Shown piece by piece: positions 10,261 through 18,762 of a stretch of DNA of 64,000 nucleotides (its first letter is position 1; the number at the start of each line of letters is the position of its first letter). The notes under the pieces are model-generated. The model saw only the letters and a program-made list of their open reading frames with translations, searched no databases and had not been told where the DNA came from. Made by a program: the position numbers and the translations under genes. The DNA comes from Bacteroidia bacterium (GTDB lineage Bacteria; Bacteroidota; Bacteroidia; B-17B0; Aurantibacillaceae). The DNA lies in assembly GCA_018000995.1 (NCBI GenBank), contig JAGNIU010000009.1, positions 1 to 64,000 of the forward strand, in the 5' to 3' direction.

Positions 10261-10713
10261 CTATGTGTGATGTAAAACTTCAACACCAAACTTTCGTAAA
10301 AAATCAACGCCTTCATCATTCGGAATTCCTTTAAATTTAGCGTAACTATTCTTATAAAATACTTTGCGGATTCCAACCGAAAAAATAACACGCGCACAAG
10401 AAATACAGGGTGATAAAGTAACGTATAAAGTAGAACCGTCGATTGAAAAATTATTTTTAGCCGCATAAAGAATCGCATTCTGTTCGGCATGCAATGCTAA
10501 AGAACAACTTCCCTTACTGTCACGCGGACAACCATCAGCAGGCCATTCAACATCACAATTATGTGTGCCTGAAGGTGGGCCATTATATCCTAATGAAATA
10601 ATACGGGTGTCTTTAGTTAATACCGCTCCAACCTGCGCTTTTACACAATGAGAACGCAATGCCAATTTTTCGGCTAGTTCCATGTAAATTTCATCAAAGC
10701 TCGGTTTTTTCAT
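10261..10713 (-). CDS. dCMP deaminase (ComEB-like cytidine/deoxycytidylate deaminase)
   Basis: Zinc hydrolase that deaminates dCMP to dUMP, feeding thymidylate synthesis in the cytoplasm. 150 residues, normal for the family. The zinc site is complete: His75-Ala-Glu77 in HAEQNAI (His ligand and proton-shuttle Glu) and Cys103/Cys106 in SPCISC. A second Cys-rich segment (HNCDVEWPADGCPRDSKGSC, about 51-70) is the extra metal-binding loop seen in dCMP deaminases rather than in cytidine deaminases. First gene of a two-gene unit with the basic secreted protein. A good promoter lies upstream (10751-10779), divergent from the 611-residue membrane protein. A plain nucleoside or guanine deaminase is less likely given this loop. 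Confidence 0.9.
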   Translation of the reverse strand: MKKPSFDEIYMELAEKLALRSHCVKAQVGAVLTKDTRIISLGYNGPPSGTHNCDVEWPADGCPRDSKGSCSLALHAEQNAILYAAKNNFSIDGSTLYVTLSPCISCARVIFSVGIRKVFYKNSYAKFKGIPNDEGVDFLRKFGVEVLHHT

Positions 10714-10750
10714 ACTTACATTTAGAGTGTTTTTAAGAATTACTCGTTTA

Positions 10751-10779
10751 CAAATCTATGCTTTTTCTTTCAAAAGCAA
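10751..10779 (-). promoter_or_regulatory. Promoter of the dCMP deaminase gene
   Basis: On the minus strand TTG (10779-10777), 18 bases, then TAGATTTG (10758-10751). This fits the Bacteroidota consensus TTG-N17-23-TAnnTTTG, with the -7 box about 37 bases ahead of the ATG at 10713. Confidence 0.6.
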
Positions 10780-10829
10780 TTAGTCCTTTGTAACAAAACC
10801 AGCAATACACAGGGTTATTCAAAATATCC

Positions 10830-10837
10830 TAATTTTG
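10830..10837 (+). promoter_or_regulatory. -7 promoter box of the TMTC-like gene
   Basis: TAATTTTG matches TAnnTTTG exactly and ends 8 bases before the ATG at 10846, implying a very short leader. No clear TTG is found at the -33 distance. Confidence 0.45.
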
Positions 10838-10845
10838 CATTCTTC

Positions 10846-12681
10846 ATGAATCAAAGCCATTTTAATAAAACCAACTTATTTTACTTGCTAATAATACTGG
10901 CTTTAACTTTTGTTGCCTATTTCAATGTCATTTTTGCTGATTTTGTTTCGTGGGATGATGCAGATTTTACAGTTAATAATAAAGATGTAAAAACATTTGA
11001 TATAAAGTCATTCTTCTCAAATTTTTATCTGGGAAATTATGTCCCTTTAACAATGATGTCCTTTTCAGTTGACTACTTATTTGGAAAAGACAACACTTGG
11101 GTTTATCACTTTCATAATATTCTTCTACATGGTGTTGTTTCAATCTTTGTCTTTTTTCTTTTCAACTCTATTCAGTCCAATAAACAAGTAGCTTTATTTA
11201 CGGCTCTTATTTTTGCTTTACATCCTATGCAAACAGAAAGTGTATCATGGGTTTCTGAAAGAAAGAATCTTGTTTGTGGTTTGTTCTATCTTTTAACTTT
11301 ACTTTCATACATACGCTATATTAAATCTGAAAACTTAAAAAACTACTTCATTGTTATCATTCCTTTTATCTTCGCTTTGTTTTCAAAAGGTATGGCTGTT
11401 AGCTTGCCCTTTACTCTATTTGCGATTGATATTTGGTTGAACAGAAAGTTTAATAAAAAACTAGTTCTCGAAAAAATTCCATTTTTTATTCTATCTGTTA
11501 TCTTTGGAATAATTGCCATTAAAGCTCAATCCTCCGCCGGGTTTTTAAAAATCGATCAGGATTTTTCACTACTTCAAAAAATACAATTTTCAGGTTATGC
11601 TTTTATGCAGTATGTTTTAAAATTATTTATTCCATTAGGACTATCTGCTGTTTATCCTTATCCCAATTCAAGTTTCAATTTTGTTTTCCTTTCAGGGATT
11701 TTATTTTTCTTAATCACTTTATTTATATTCTTCTACACTCTTAAAACAAATAGAAAAACATTGGCCGGAGGTCTTTTATTTTTTATTGGTAACATTATTT
11801 TTGTGCTTCAGTTTTTTGCACAAGGCGCTGTTTTAATGGCCGATCATTATATTTACATTGCATCCTTAGGGATTATTTTCCCATCTGTTATTTTCATTTT
11901 TTCAATCATTAAAAAAACAAATTTCCCAATTTTAGCAAGTTCAATTTTGGTCTTGTTTTGTTTATTCGCTACTCATTTCAGGAATAATGTTTGGAAAAAC
12001 AATATTGTTTTTTGGGAAGATGTTGTAAAAAAATATCCGAATTCAGAAATTGCCTTAAGTAGTTTAGGTTCTGAATACATGTTGAAAAATAACGATACTA
12101 AAGCAATAAGTTGTTTTAACAAGGCCATCGATTTAAATCCAAATTATTTGAAAGCTTATTATAATCGAGGTTTATTTTTTGCTAAAAAAATGCTTCTACG
12201 AGAAGCTCTGCTGGATTTTACAAAAGCTATAGAATTGGGTCGGTACTCGAAGGCCTATTTATCGAGAGCTGAGGTGTATTACAATCTTAAAAACTATCCA
12301 AAAACCTTCAGCGATTTAGACTTTGTTTTGAATGAAGATCCAAACAACATTGGTGCAAATTTTGTATCGGGAAATTGTTATTCTGATTTAAATCAATTAG
12401 AAAAAGCTATCTTCTTCTATACTAAATGTATTTCCTTAAATCCGAACGAACCAACTTTTTATTTAAAAAGAGCTATTGCTTTAGGCAAGCAGCAAAAATT
12501 TAATGAATGCCTAAATGATTTAAACACTTGTACAACCATCAATCCCAACTTTGCCGAAGCTTTTTATTGGAAAGGGGTAGCAAAAATAATTTTGAAACAA
12601 AATCCTTGTTCCGACCTTGAAAAAGCGCTTAGCCTCGGATATGTTGTTGCCCGCGATTCCTATTCTAAATATTGTAAGTAA
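10846..12681 (+). CDS. TMTC-like multi-pass membrane glycosyltransferase with C-terminal TPR repeats
   Basis: 611 residues. The first ~390 form about ten hydrophobic membrane segments; the last ~210 are about six TPR units (for example AISCFNKAIDLNPNYLKAYY). The first predicted extracytoplasmic loop carries Trp36-Asp37-Asp38 (FVSWDDADF), the position where GT-C glycosyltransferases keep their acidic catalytic pair, and a HPMQTESVSWVSERK motif follows TM3 as in the TMTC/DUF1736 group. Family knowledge: eukaryotic TMTC proteins are O-mannosyltransferases that use dolichol-phosphate mannose; bacterial members are largely uncharacterised. I infer a polyprenyl-phosphate-sugar dependent transferase acting on exported protein or glycan. 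Single gene, flanked by a -7 box and a terminator. Confidence 0.75.
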   Translation: MNQSHFNKTNLFYLLIILALTFVAYFNVIFADFVSWDDADFTVNNKDVKTFDIKSFFSNFYLGNYVPLTMMSFSVDYLFGKDNTWVYHFHNILLHGVVSIFVFFLFNSIQSNKQVALFTALIFALHPMQTESVSWVSERKNLVCGLFYLLTLLSYIRYIKSENLKNYFIVIIPFIFALFSKGMAVSLPFTLFAIDIWLNRKFNKKLVLEKIPFFILSVIFGIIAIKAQSSAGFLKIDQDFSLLQKIQFSGYAFMQYVLKLFIPLGLSAVYPYPNSSFNFVFLSGILFFLITLFIFFYTLKTNRKTLAGGLLFFIGNIIFVLQFFAQGAVLMADHYIYIASLGIIFPSVIFIFSIIKKTNFPILASSILVLFCLFATHFRNNVWKNNIVFWEDVVKKYPNSEIALSSLGSEYMLKNNDTKAISCFNKAIDLNPNYLKAYYNRGLFFAKKMLLREALLDFTKAIELGRYSKAYLSRAEVYYNLKNYPKTFSDLDFVLNEDPNNIGANFVSGNCYSDLNQLEKAIFFYTKCISLNPNEPTFYLKRAIALGKQQKFNECLNDLNTCTTINPNFAEAFYWKGVAKIILKQNPCSDLEKALSLGYVVARDSYSKYCK

Positions 12682-12695
12682 AGATGTTAAAAAAC

Positions 12696-12728
12696 AAAAC
12701 CCCTGAAATTGAATTTTCAGAGGTTTTT
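12696..12728. terminator. Bidirectional terminator between the TMTC-like gene and tRNA-Leu
   Basis: AAAACCCC-TGAAA pairs with TTTCA-GAGG-TTTT across a short loop (one C/A mismatch), with A-run on the left and T-run on the right. It can end the plus-strand gene and the minus-strand tRNA transcript. Confidence 0.75.
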
Positions 12729-12740
12729 GCATTTAATCAG

Positions 12741-12824
12741 TACCCCGAGCCGGGCTCGAACCGGCATGCCAGTGAAGGCACTGGTGTTTGAGACCAGCGC
12801 GTCTACCAGTTCCGCCATCGGGGC
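12741..12824 (-). tRNA. tRNA-Leu (anticodon CAA)
   Basis: 84-nt class II cloverleaf on the minus strand. Acceptor arm GCCCCGA/TCGGGGT (one G-U pair), D-arm with GGTAGACGC, anticodon stem CTGGT/ACCAG with loop CTCAAAC giving anticodon CAA (reads UUG), long variable arm TGCC/GGCA, T-arm GCCGG-TTCGAGC-CCGGC, discriminator A. The 3' CCA is not encoded (CTG follows). The long variable arm plus the A73 discriminator fit tRNA-Leu. Confidence 0.95.
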
Positions 12825-12911
12825 CTAAAAATTGTTCTAAAACTGGGGCTGCAAATCTAATTTTAGTTTTGATATATTGCAAAGTTTTTACCCCAAATGG
12901 CACTTTTTTTA

Positions 12912-12941
12912 TTGCTTTCACACATAATTTCACTACTTTCG
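12912..12941 (+). promoter_or_regulatory. Promoter of prs
   Basis: TTG (12912-12914), 19 bases, TACTTTCG (12934-12941), matching TTG-N19-TAnnTTTG except C for T at one position. It ends 17 bases before the prs ATG. Confidence 0.6.
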
Positions 12942-12958
12942 TAGCCCCATAAAAAACC

Positions 12959-13891
12959 ATGGAAACAGAAGTAAGAATATTCAGCGGAAGTGCCTCAAAT
13001 GTTTTAGCAGAAAAAATTGCTAAAGCTTACGGACAACCATTGGGTAAAGTTCAGCATTATCGCTTTAGCGATGGCGAAATTCAAGCTTCTTACGAGGAAA
13101 GTATTCGCGGACAAAGTGTATTTGTAATTCAATCTACAATGCCACCTGCCGAAAATTTAATGGAAATGTTATTGATGATTGATGCTGCTAAACGCGCATC
13201 AGCCCGCCATATCATTGCTGTTCTTCCTTACTTTGGGTACGCTCGCCAAGATCGTAAAGACCAACCACGTGTTGCTATCGGCGCGAAATTAGTTGCTGAT
13301 ATGTTAGCGGTTGCAGGTGCTACCCGCGTTATGACAATGGATTTACACGCTGATCAGATTCAAGGATTTTTTAACGTTCCTGTTGATCATTTATACGCTT
13401 CAACAATTTTCTTACCATACATTCAAAATCTTCACTTACCAAATTTATGTATCGCTGCTCCTGATATGGGTGGAAGTAAACGCGCAAACGCTTACGCCAA
13501 ACATTTAAAATGCGATATCGTAATTTGTTATAAGCAACGTACTAAAGCAAATGTGGTTGATCACATGACTGCCATCGGAGAAATTGAAGGAAGAGATATT
13601 GTATTAATGGACGACATGGTTGATACCGGCGGAACACTTTGTAAAGCTGCAGATATGATGATGGAAAGAGGCGCAACCAGTGTTAGAGCAATGTGTACAC
13701 ACGGAATTTTATCAGGAAAAGCTTACGAAAATATTGAGAATTCAAAATTAACAGAATTGATAGTTACAGATACAGTGCCTTTACGTCAAAGCAGTCCGAA
13801 AATTAAAGTGATTAGTGTGGCTGATTTATTTGCAAAGGTGATTAGCAGTGTACATAATTACGAATCGATTAGTTCAAACTTTTTAATTTAA
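12959..13891 (+). CDS. prs: Ribose-phosphate pyrophosphokinase (PRPP synthetase)
   Basis: Makes PRPP from ribose 5-phosphate and ATP, the activated ribose for purine, pyrimidine, NAD, His and Trp synthesis. 310 residues, the usual length for class I enzymes. Visible motifs: ATP-binding YARQDRKD (about 93-100), the Mg/PRPP-binding DLHADQIQGFF (about 127-137), and the PRPP-binding loop VLMDDMVDTGGT (about 215-226). Start ATG is supported by a promoter 17 bases upstream. It lies 99 bases ahead of rplY in the same direction, an arrangement that is common in this phylum, with two hairpins in the spacer. No oddities. Confidence 0.97.
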   Translation: METEVRIFSGSASNVLAEKIAKAYGQPLGKVQHYRFSDGEIQASYEESIRGQSVFVIQSTMPPAENLMEMLLMIDAAKRASARHIIAVLPYFGYARQDRKDQPRVAIGAKLVADMLAVAGATRVMTMDLHADQIQGFFNVPVDHLYASTIFLPYIQNLHLPNLCIAAPDMGGSKRANAYAKHLKCDIVICYKQRTKANVVDHMTAIGEIEGRDIVLMDDMVDTGGTLCKAADMMMERGATSVRAMCTHGILSGKAYENIENSKLTELIVTDTVPLRQSSPKIKVISVADLFAKVISSVHNYESISSNFLI

Positions 13892-13920
13892 ACCGTAGGA
13901 TTTTTTATCCAACGGTTTAA
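13888..13920 (+). terminator. Stem-loop overlapping the prs stop codon
   Basis: A 9-bp perfect stem (TTAAACCGT with ACGGTTTAA), extended inside by AGGA/TCC, starts at the prs stop codon. It is followed by A-rich rather than T-rich sequence, so it may be an mRNA 3' stabiliser or a weak terminator rather than a classical one. Confidence 0.5.
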
Positions 13921-13939
13921 ACCCGCATAAAAAAAACAA

Positions 13940-13974
13940 GTGATGATTAAAGTAAGCGGGGCTTTAAGAATCAC
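13940..13974 (+). promoter_or_regulatory. Leader hairpin ahead of rplY
   Basis: GTGAT-GA-TTAAAG pairs with CTTTAA-GA-ATCAC (11 pairs around a 2x2 internal loop, 9-base loop TAAGCGGGG). It ends 16 bases before the rplY ATG. Position and shape suggest a cis-regulatory leader, perhaps an L25 autoregulatory site; function is inference. Confidence 0.45.
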
Positions 13975-13990
13975 ATAAAAAAAACAAAAA

Positions 13991-14641
13991 ATGAAAACAG
14001 TATCATTGAGCGGTTCGTTACGCGCGAACGTAGGAAAAGTAGATGCTACCTCTTTAAGAGCAAAAGGGATGGTTCCATGTGTAATTTATGGTGGGAAAGA
14101 TCAAACTCACTTTTATGCTGATTACAGAGCATTTAAGGATATTATCTATACACCTGACACTAATTTAGTAGAGATCAATCTTGAAGGTGGAAAGAAATTC
14201 AGAGCGGTTGTACAAGAAACACAATTTCATAAAATTAACGATAAGTTAATTCACGTTGATTTTTTAGAAGTAACTGACGACAAACCAGTTATGGTTCAAA
14301 TTCCTGTAAAAGCAATTGGTCAGGCTGAAGGCGTGAAAGACGGTGGAAAAATGAGCATTAAAATGCGCAAATTGAAGGTGAAAGGCTTAATCAGCAAATT
14401 ACCTGAGCGTATTGAGTTAAACGTTGAAAAATTAGGTATCGGGAAAGCAATTTCTGTAGGTGATATTAATATTGACGGTTTAACGATTTTACATCCGAAA
14501 AATATTTCGGTAATTACTGTAAATGTTACCCGCGCGGTAGTTGAAGAAACTCCTACTGCAGTTGCTACAACTGCTGCTGCAACTCCGGCTGCAACTCCAG
14601 CTGCAACTGCAGATGCTAAAACACCTCCTGCTAAAAAATAA
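13991..14641 (+). CDS. rplY: 50S ribosomal protein L25/general stress protein Ctc
   Basis: 5S rRNA-binding ribosomal protein of the long CTC/TL5 type. 216 residues: N-terminal L25 beta-barrel about 1-92 (RANVGKVDATSLRAKGMVPC with VIYGGKDQ is typical), C-terminal CTC domain about 93-185 (VDFLEVTDDKPVMVQIPV, KLGIGKAISVGDI). The last ~30 residues are a low-complexity Ala/Thr/Pro tail (TPAATPAATADAKTPPAKK) of a kind common in Bacteroidota L25 and probably disordered. Follows prs; has a strong terminator after it. No Shine-Dalgarno sequence: the ATG follows an A-rich run, as is normal in the phylum. Confidence 0.95.
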   Translation: MKTVSLSGSLRANVGKVDATSLRAKGMVPCVIYGGKDQTHFYADYRAFKDIIYTPDTNLVEINLEGGKKFRAVVQETQFHKINDKLIHVDFLEVTDDKPVMVQIPVKAIGQAEGVKDGGKMSIKMRKLKVKGLISKLPERIELNVEKLGIGKAISVGDINIDGLTILHPKNISVITVNVTRAVVEETPTAVATTAAATPAATPAATADAKTPPAKK

Positions 14642-14658
14642 TTAAACTTAGTTCTATT

Positions 14659-14695
14659 TAAAACCCTGAATTCTTCAACGGATTCGGGGTTTTTT
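14659..14695 (+). terminator. Rho-independent terminator after rplY
   Basis: AAAACCCTGAATTC pairs with GGATTCGGGGTTTT through G-U wobbles around a 6-base loop and ends in a T run. Confidence 0.85.
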
Positions 14696-14791
14696 GTTAA
14701 AATAACACAAGAAAGTAATCAACAAGCCTTTTTTTAAACATTTTATTTTTTCCCAAGCAAAAATGGCCCTTAATTTGTACTGTTGTATATT

Positions 14792-15442
14792 ATGAGAAAG
14801 CTACTTTATATTATTTTTTGCTCATTGTTTTTAAACACTGTTGCACAAGAACAAGACCCGAAAGCGAAAGCCATTTTAGATGACCTGAGCAAAACCACAA
14901 AAGCGTATAAAACAATTACTGCCGATTACGCTTATACAATTTTCAATAAAGAAAAAAAACAAACCGATAAACTTACCGGTAAAGTGCAAGTAAAGGGGTC
15001 TAAATTCAAATTAGTAATCCCAGGAAATATTATTGTTTGTGATGGTAAAACTATTTGGAGTCACAATAAAGACGCGGCGGAAGTAAACATCAAAAATTTT
15101 GATGAAAGTAATGAAGTAAACCCAAGTAAAATTTTTACGCTTTACGAAACCGGTTACAAATATAAATTTGATAAAGAAGAAAAAGTTGGAGCTGTAACCT
15201 GTAACGTTATTGATTTATACCCGTCTGTTAAACCTGAAAAGAAAAAATTTCACACCATTAAAATTTACATTGATAAAGTGAAAAAGCAAGTGGTGCAATT
15301 AAAAATGCTTATGAAGGATGGCGGAACTCAGGTTTATGAAATAAAAGCATTTAAACCAAATGCCGAGGTTCCTGATGCAACTTTCACTTTTGATACAAAG
15401 CCTTTCAAAGCTGACCAAATTATTGACGAAAGAGGCGACTAG
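14792..15442 (+). CDS. LolA-like outer-membrane lipoprotein carrier protein
   Basis: Periplasmic chaperone-type fold that carries lipoproteins from the LolCDE complex to the outer membrane. 216 residues from the ATG at 14792; an upstream in-frame TTG at 14783 is less likely because it would put three residues (MYI) ahead of a clean signal peptide (MRKLLYIIFCSLFLNTVAQ). The body has the LolA pattern: helix with AKAILDDLSKTTKAYKTI, then strands with KLTGKVQVKGSKFKLVIPG and CDGKTIWSHNKDAAEVNI, and the C-terminal TFTFDTKPF. An imperfect -7 box TTAATTTG (14770-14777) lies 14 bases before the ATG. LolA versus the related LolA-like MucB/RseB fold cannot be separated by eye, but the length and motifs favour LolA. 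Confidence 0.82.
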   Translation: MRKLLYIIFCSLFLNTVAQEQDPKAKAILDDLSKTTKAYKTITADYAYTIFNKEKKQTDKLTGKVQVKGSKFKLVIPGNIIVCDGKTIWSHNKDAAEVNIKNFDESNEVNPSKIFTLYETGYKYKFDKEEKVGAVTCNVIDLYPSVKPEKKKFHTIKIYIDKVKKQVVQLKMLMKDGGTQVYEIKAFKPNAEVPDATFTFDTKPFKADQIIDERGD

Positions 15443-15577
15443 TTTCGTTTACTCAATGTTAAGTTTGGGTGAGCTTAAACTAATAATGAGCTAAAAGGCT
15501 ATCTAAATTATCTAATTCATCAATCTAAATCTTTTTAACTCATATCTTTACGGCAAATTGATACCGATAAACCAGTT

Positions 15578-16504
15578 ATGAAATTTAGAATACTTTTAGT
15601 CGCTTTACTTTTTTCAACATTAAATATTTTTTCCCAAAATATTTCAGGTATCATCAATTCCTACGCTATTGTAAATTCAATTAATACGAATACAGTTTGT
15701 GTATCAACTACTGCTGGTTTTGCAGTTGGAGATAAAGTAATGATTATTCAAATGAAAGGCGCAAACATCACAACCGCCAACAATGCAACATTCGGAAATA
15801 TTACAGCTTATAATAGTGCAGGTCAATATGAATTTAATTACATCGGTGCCATTAATGGTTTATGCGTATCTCTTACTTGTCCGTTAATTAATACTTATAA
15901 TTTAACGGGCGCCGTTCAGTTAATTCGCGTTCCTGTTTATGCCAATGCGGTTGTCACAAATACATTAACCGCACAAGCCTGGAACGGAACCACCGGCGGT
16001 GTTTTAGCTTTTGAATCTACTAACTTAACTTTTAATTCAGATATTAATGTAGACGCTCTCGGATTTAGAGGCGGTGCTTTTGCTCAAGGCGGATTTTGCT
16101 GCAGCAGTAATAATTTCGTTACCAATTCAGTTGCGGGCGGACAAAAAGGCGAAGCCATTGCAGCTTACGTTGCGGGACAAGATGGTAGTAAAGGGAAAAA
16201 TGCCAATGGCGGTGGTGGAACTAATTGTGGTAACTCCGGCGGTGGCGGCGGCGCTAATGGTGGTGCCGGTGGTTTAGGAGGTAATCAGTATAATGGTTGT
16301 GGTCCCGGCGATCAAGGTGTAGGCGGAATTAATCTAACGTACCCCAGCCCTGCTGTTTTATATCTCGGTGGCGGTGGTGGTGGCGGTTTCCGTGACAACG
16401 GTCAAATTGCAACTGCGGTGGTAATGGTGGGGCTATTGTATTTATTATTTCCAATCAAATCACGTGTAACAATAGAATTATTTCTTCCAGAGGTGCAGAT
16501 GTAA
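15578..16504 (+). CDS. N-terminal part of a frameshifted T9SS type B Gly-rich surface protein
   Basis: 308 residues read from ATG 15578. Signal peptide (LLFSTLNIFSQ), then a domain with AGFAVGDKVMIIQMKGANIT and a Gly-rich region (GGGGTNCGNSGGGGGANGG) of a kind found at the head of large Bacteroidota surface proteins. Near base 16405 the sense changes: this frame runs on as an unlike hydrophobic tail (VVMVGLLYLLFPIKSRV) to a stop at 16504, while the -1 frame continues the Gly-rich pattern (NCGGNGGAIVFIISNQITC) without stop into the 684-residue product beginning at 16708. Restoring one base near CAAATTGC (16393-16400) would join both into about 1061 residues, matching its 1065- and 1062-residue neighbours. 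Either a recent mutation or a sequencing error. A -7-like TATCTTTA lies at 15543-15550. Confidence 0.8.
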   Translation: MKFRILLVALLFSTLNIFSQNISGIINSYAIVNSINTNTVCVSTTAGFAVGDKVMIIQMKGANITTANNATFGNITAYNSAGQYEFNYIGAINGLCVSLTCPLINTYNLTGAVQLIRVPVYANAVVTNTLTAQAWNGTTGGVLAFESTNLTFNSDINVDALGFRGGAFAQGGFCCSSNNFVTNSVAGGQKGEAIAAYVAGQDGSKGKNANGGGGTNCGNSGGGGGANGGAGGLGGNQYNGCGPGDQGVGGINLTYPSPAVLYLGGGGGGGFRDNGQIATAVVMVGLLYLLFPIKSRVTIELFLPEVQM

Positions 16505-16707
16505 CTACTAATGCTGTTGATGAAGGTTCCGGTGGTGGTGGTAGCGGTGGATCTGTATTCATTTCTTGCCCAACTTATTTAGGAAACTTAACCATTAACG
16601 CTCAAGGCGGAAGAGGCGGTAGTAATTTTAATACAATTTTTCCTGGAAATTGTCACGGTCCGGGTGGTGGTGGTGGTGGTGGTGTATATGCATTTAGTAC
16701 AGCAGCT

Positions 16708-18762
16708 ATGCCTCCAACAGTAACATATAACAGTGCAGGTGGGGCTGCCGGATTAGTATTAAACCCTGCGAGCACATGTTTCAATACTAGTTATGGAGCA
16801 GCAGCAGGTTCTCCGGGAATTTCATTAAATAATTTAAATATTTCAGTAACAATTCCTACAGTTACTATTGCGGGACCAACAACAGTTTGTGTTGGAAGTG
16901 CAATTACATTAACAGCAAGTGGTTCTTCAAGCTACACTTGGAATGTTGGTCCAACAACACCAACTTTAAATGTTTCTCCTACTGCTTTAACAATTTATAC
17001 TGTTGTCGGTGGTGCAGCAACATGTACCAGTTTAGCAACGTATACTGTTTCTACAGTAAATGTTCCAACAGTTGGTGTTACCGGAAATTTTAGTGTTTGT
17101 GCAAATGTTCCTACAATATTAACCGCTAACGGAGCAACCAATTATTTATGGAGTAACGGTGCGCTTACCGCGGCTAATTCAGTTACACCTGCGGCAACAA
17201 CAATTTACACCGTTGTAGGCGCTATTGGAACTTGTACTTCGTCTGCTACAGCAACAGTTAATGTAAACCCTGCTCCTACTCCAACGATAACTAGTAATAC
17301 CCCAATTTGTGCTGGACAAGATTTAAATTTTACAGGAAGCGGAGGTTTAACTTATCAATGGAACGGCCCTGGGTTTTCGTCGGCCAGTCAAAATCCAACC
17401 ATTACTGCTGCAACGCCGGCTAATAGTGGCACTTATACATTAACTGTTACTGATGCGAATAATTGCAGTGGCTCAACAACACAAATTATTACTGTTAATC
17501 CATTGCCTGCGGTTAACGCAACCGGCTCAACTGTTTGTATTAATCAAACACTTAATTTAAATGCAAACGGTGGTGTAAATTATTCTTGGACTGGTCCGGG
17601 AGGATTTACTTCTACTTTACAAAATCCAACTATTCCGAATGCGAATCTGATTAATATCGGACAATACACAGTGGTTGTTACCGACGTAAATACATGTTCA
17701 AATACTGCAGTAACCAACGCAAGTGTTAATCCAATTCCAACACCGACTATTGGAAGTAACGGACCTATTTGTGTTGGAAATGTATTGAGCTTAACTGCTG
17801 ATGGTGGTTTAAATTATTCTTGGTCTGGACCAAACGGATTTTTCTCATCTGTACAAAACCCAACAGTTCTTGTAAATTCAACTGCAGCGAACGGAAATTA
17901 TAATGTTACAGTTTCTGATGCTATAGGCTGTAGTTCTTCATCCGTTATATCTGTTGTTGTAAATAATTTACCTTCTCCATCAATTACAGCAAATGTAAGT
18001 ACAGGTTGCGCGCCGTTATGTCCGCAATTTATTTGTAGTAACCCTACTCCTATTAGCTTGTGTAGTTTTAACATGGATAACGCTACTACTATCAATAACG
18101 ATACAGCTAGTCATTGTTATTCCGTTGCGGGAAATCACACCATTACTGCCGGCGTTACTGATTTGAATGGTTGTTTTAATTCTACAACTTATGTAATAAA
18201 CGTTCATCCTGTTCCTGTTGCAGATTTTAATTTTGCACCATTACGTCCGGTTATAAATGGAGAGAATGATGTGTATTTTACAGATGCATCACATGGCGCA
18301 AATGTTGTTTCCTGGAATTGGTTTTTTATGAATACCGCACAACATACTTCTACCAGTCAAAATCCTCATTTCCTTTATGAAGATCCGGGTGATTATGTAG
18401 TTGCATTGGTTGTAAAAACCGACAAAGGATGTTCTGATACAATTGTAATGCCCCTAAAAATTTATGAAGATTACGGAATTTATGTTCCCAATGTATTTAC
18501 ACCAAATGCTGATGGATTGAATGATATATTCCAAGCTAAAGGTTTCGGCATTACTAAATTCCAAATGATGATTTATGACCGTTGGGGAGAAAAACTTTTC
18601 GAAACTAATGATATTGAAAAAGGTTGGGATGGTACAAAACAATCGAAACACGATGTGAAATATGGCATCAGCGCAGATGGAACCTATACTTGGCAGATTA
18701 AATTAACCAATGTTTTTGGTGAAGCTAAGGAGTTTACAGGTCACGTAATTTTAATGAAATAA
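16708..18762 (+). CDS. C-terminal part of the frameshifted T9SS type B surface protein
   Basis: 684 residues from ATG 16708, but the frame is open from about 16405, so this is the downstream part of the gene starting at 15578. It has five Ig-like repeats of about 75 residues, each with a Cys pair and a Y-x-W motif (TVCVGSAITLTASGSSSYTW), then an atypical Cys-rich module (CAPLCPQFICSN), a PKD domain (VADFNFAPLRPVI to ALVVKTDKGC), and the T9SS type B/gliding-motility C-terminal domain starting YVPNVFTPNADGLNDIF with IYDRWGEKLFET and WDGT. Family knowledge: this tail directs T9SS export, usually with a PorP/SprF partner. On its own this piece has no signal peptide and could not be exported. Confidence 0.85.
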   Translation: MPPTVTYNSAGGAAGLVLNPASTCFNTSYGAAAGSPGISLNNLNISVTIPTVTIAGPTTVCVGSAITLTASGSSSYTWNVGPTTPTLNVSPTALTIYTVVGGAATCTSLATYTVSTVNVPTVGVTGNFSVCANVPTILTANGATNYLWSNGALTAANSVTPAATTIYTVVGAIGTCTSSATATVNVNPAPTPTITSNTPICAGQDLNFTGSGGLTYQWNGPGFSSASQNPTITAATPANSGTYTLTVTDANNCSGSTTQIITVNPLPAVNATGSTVCINQTLNLNANGGVNYSWTGPGGFTSTLQNPTIPNANLINIGQYTVVVTDVNTCSNTAVTNASVNPIPTPTIGSNGPICVGNVLSLTADGGLNYSWSGPNGFFSSVQNPTVLVNSTAANGNYNVTVSDAIGCSSSSVISVVVNNLPSPSITANVSTGCAPLCPQFICSNPTPISLCSFNMDNATTINNDTASHCYSVAGNHTITAGVTDLNGCFNSTTYVINVHPVPVADFNFAPLRPVINGENDVYFTDASHGANVVSWNWFFMNTAQHTSTSQNPHFLYEDPGDYVVALVVKTDKGCSDTIVMPLKIYEDYGIYVPNVFTPNADGLNDIFQAKGFGITKFQMMIYDRWGEKLFETNDIEKGWDGTKQSKHDVKYGISADGTYTWQIKLTNVFGEAKEFTGHVILMK

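Noticed and set aside
10254-10490. 78-residue minus-strand frame over the dCMP deaminase gene
   Set aside because: Overlaps the well-supported deaminase in another frame and has no motif.
12733-12960. 75-residue minus-strand frame over the tRNA
   Set aside because: It reads through tRNA-Leu (GGTGRRAG-like peptide is the usual translation of a tRNA gene) and the prs promoter.
16393-16410. Programmed -1 ribosomal frameshift as explanation of the split adhesin
   Set aside because: No slippery heptamer (X-XXY-YYZ) or following pseudoknot is evident at the junction; a missing base explains it better.
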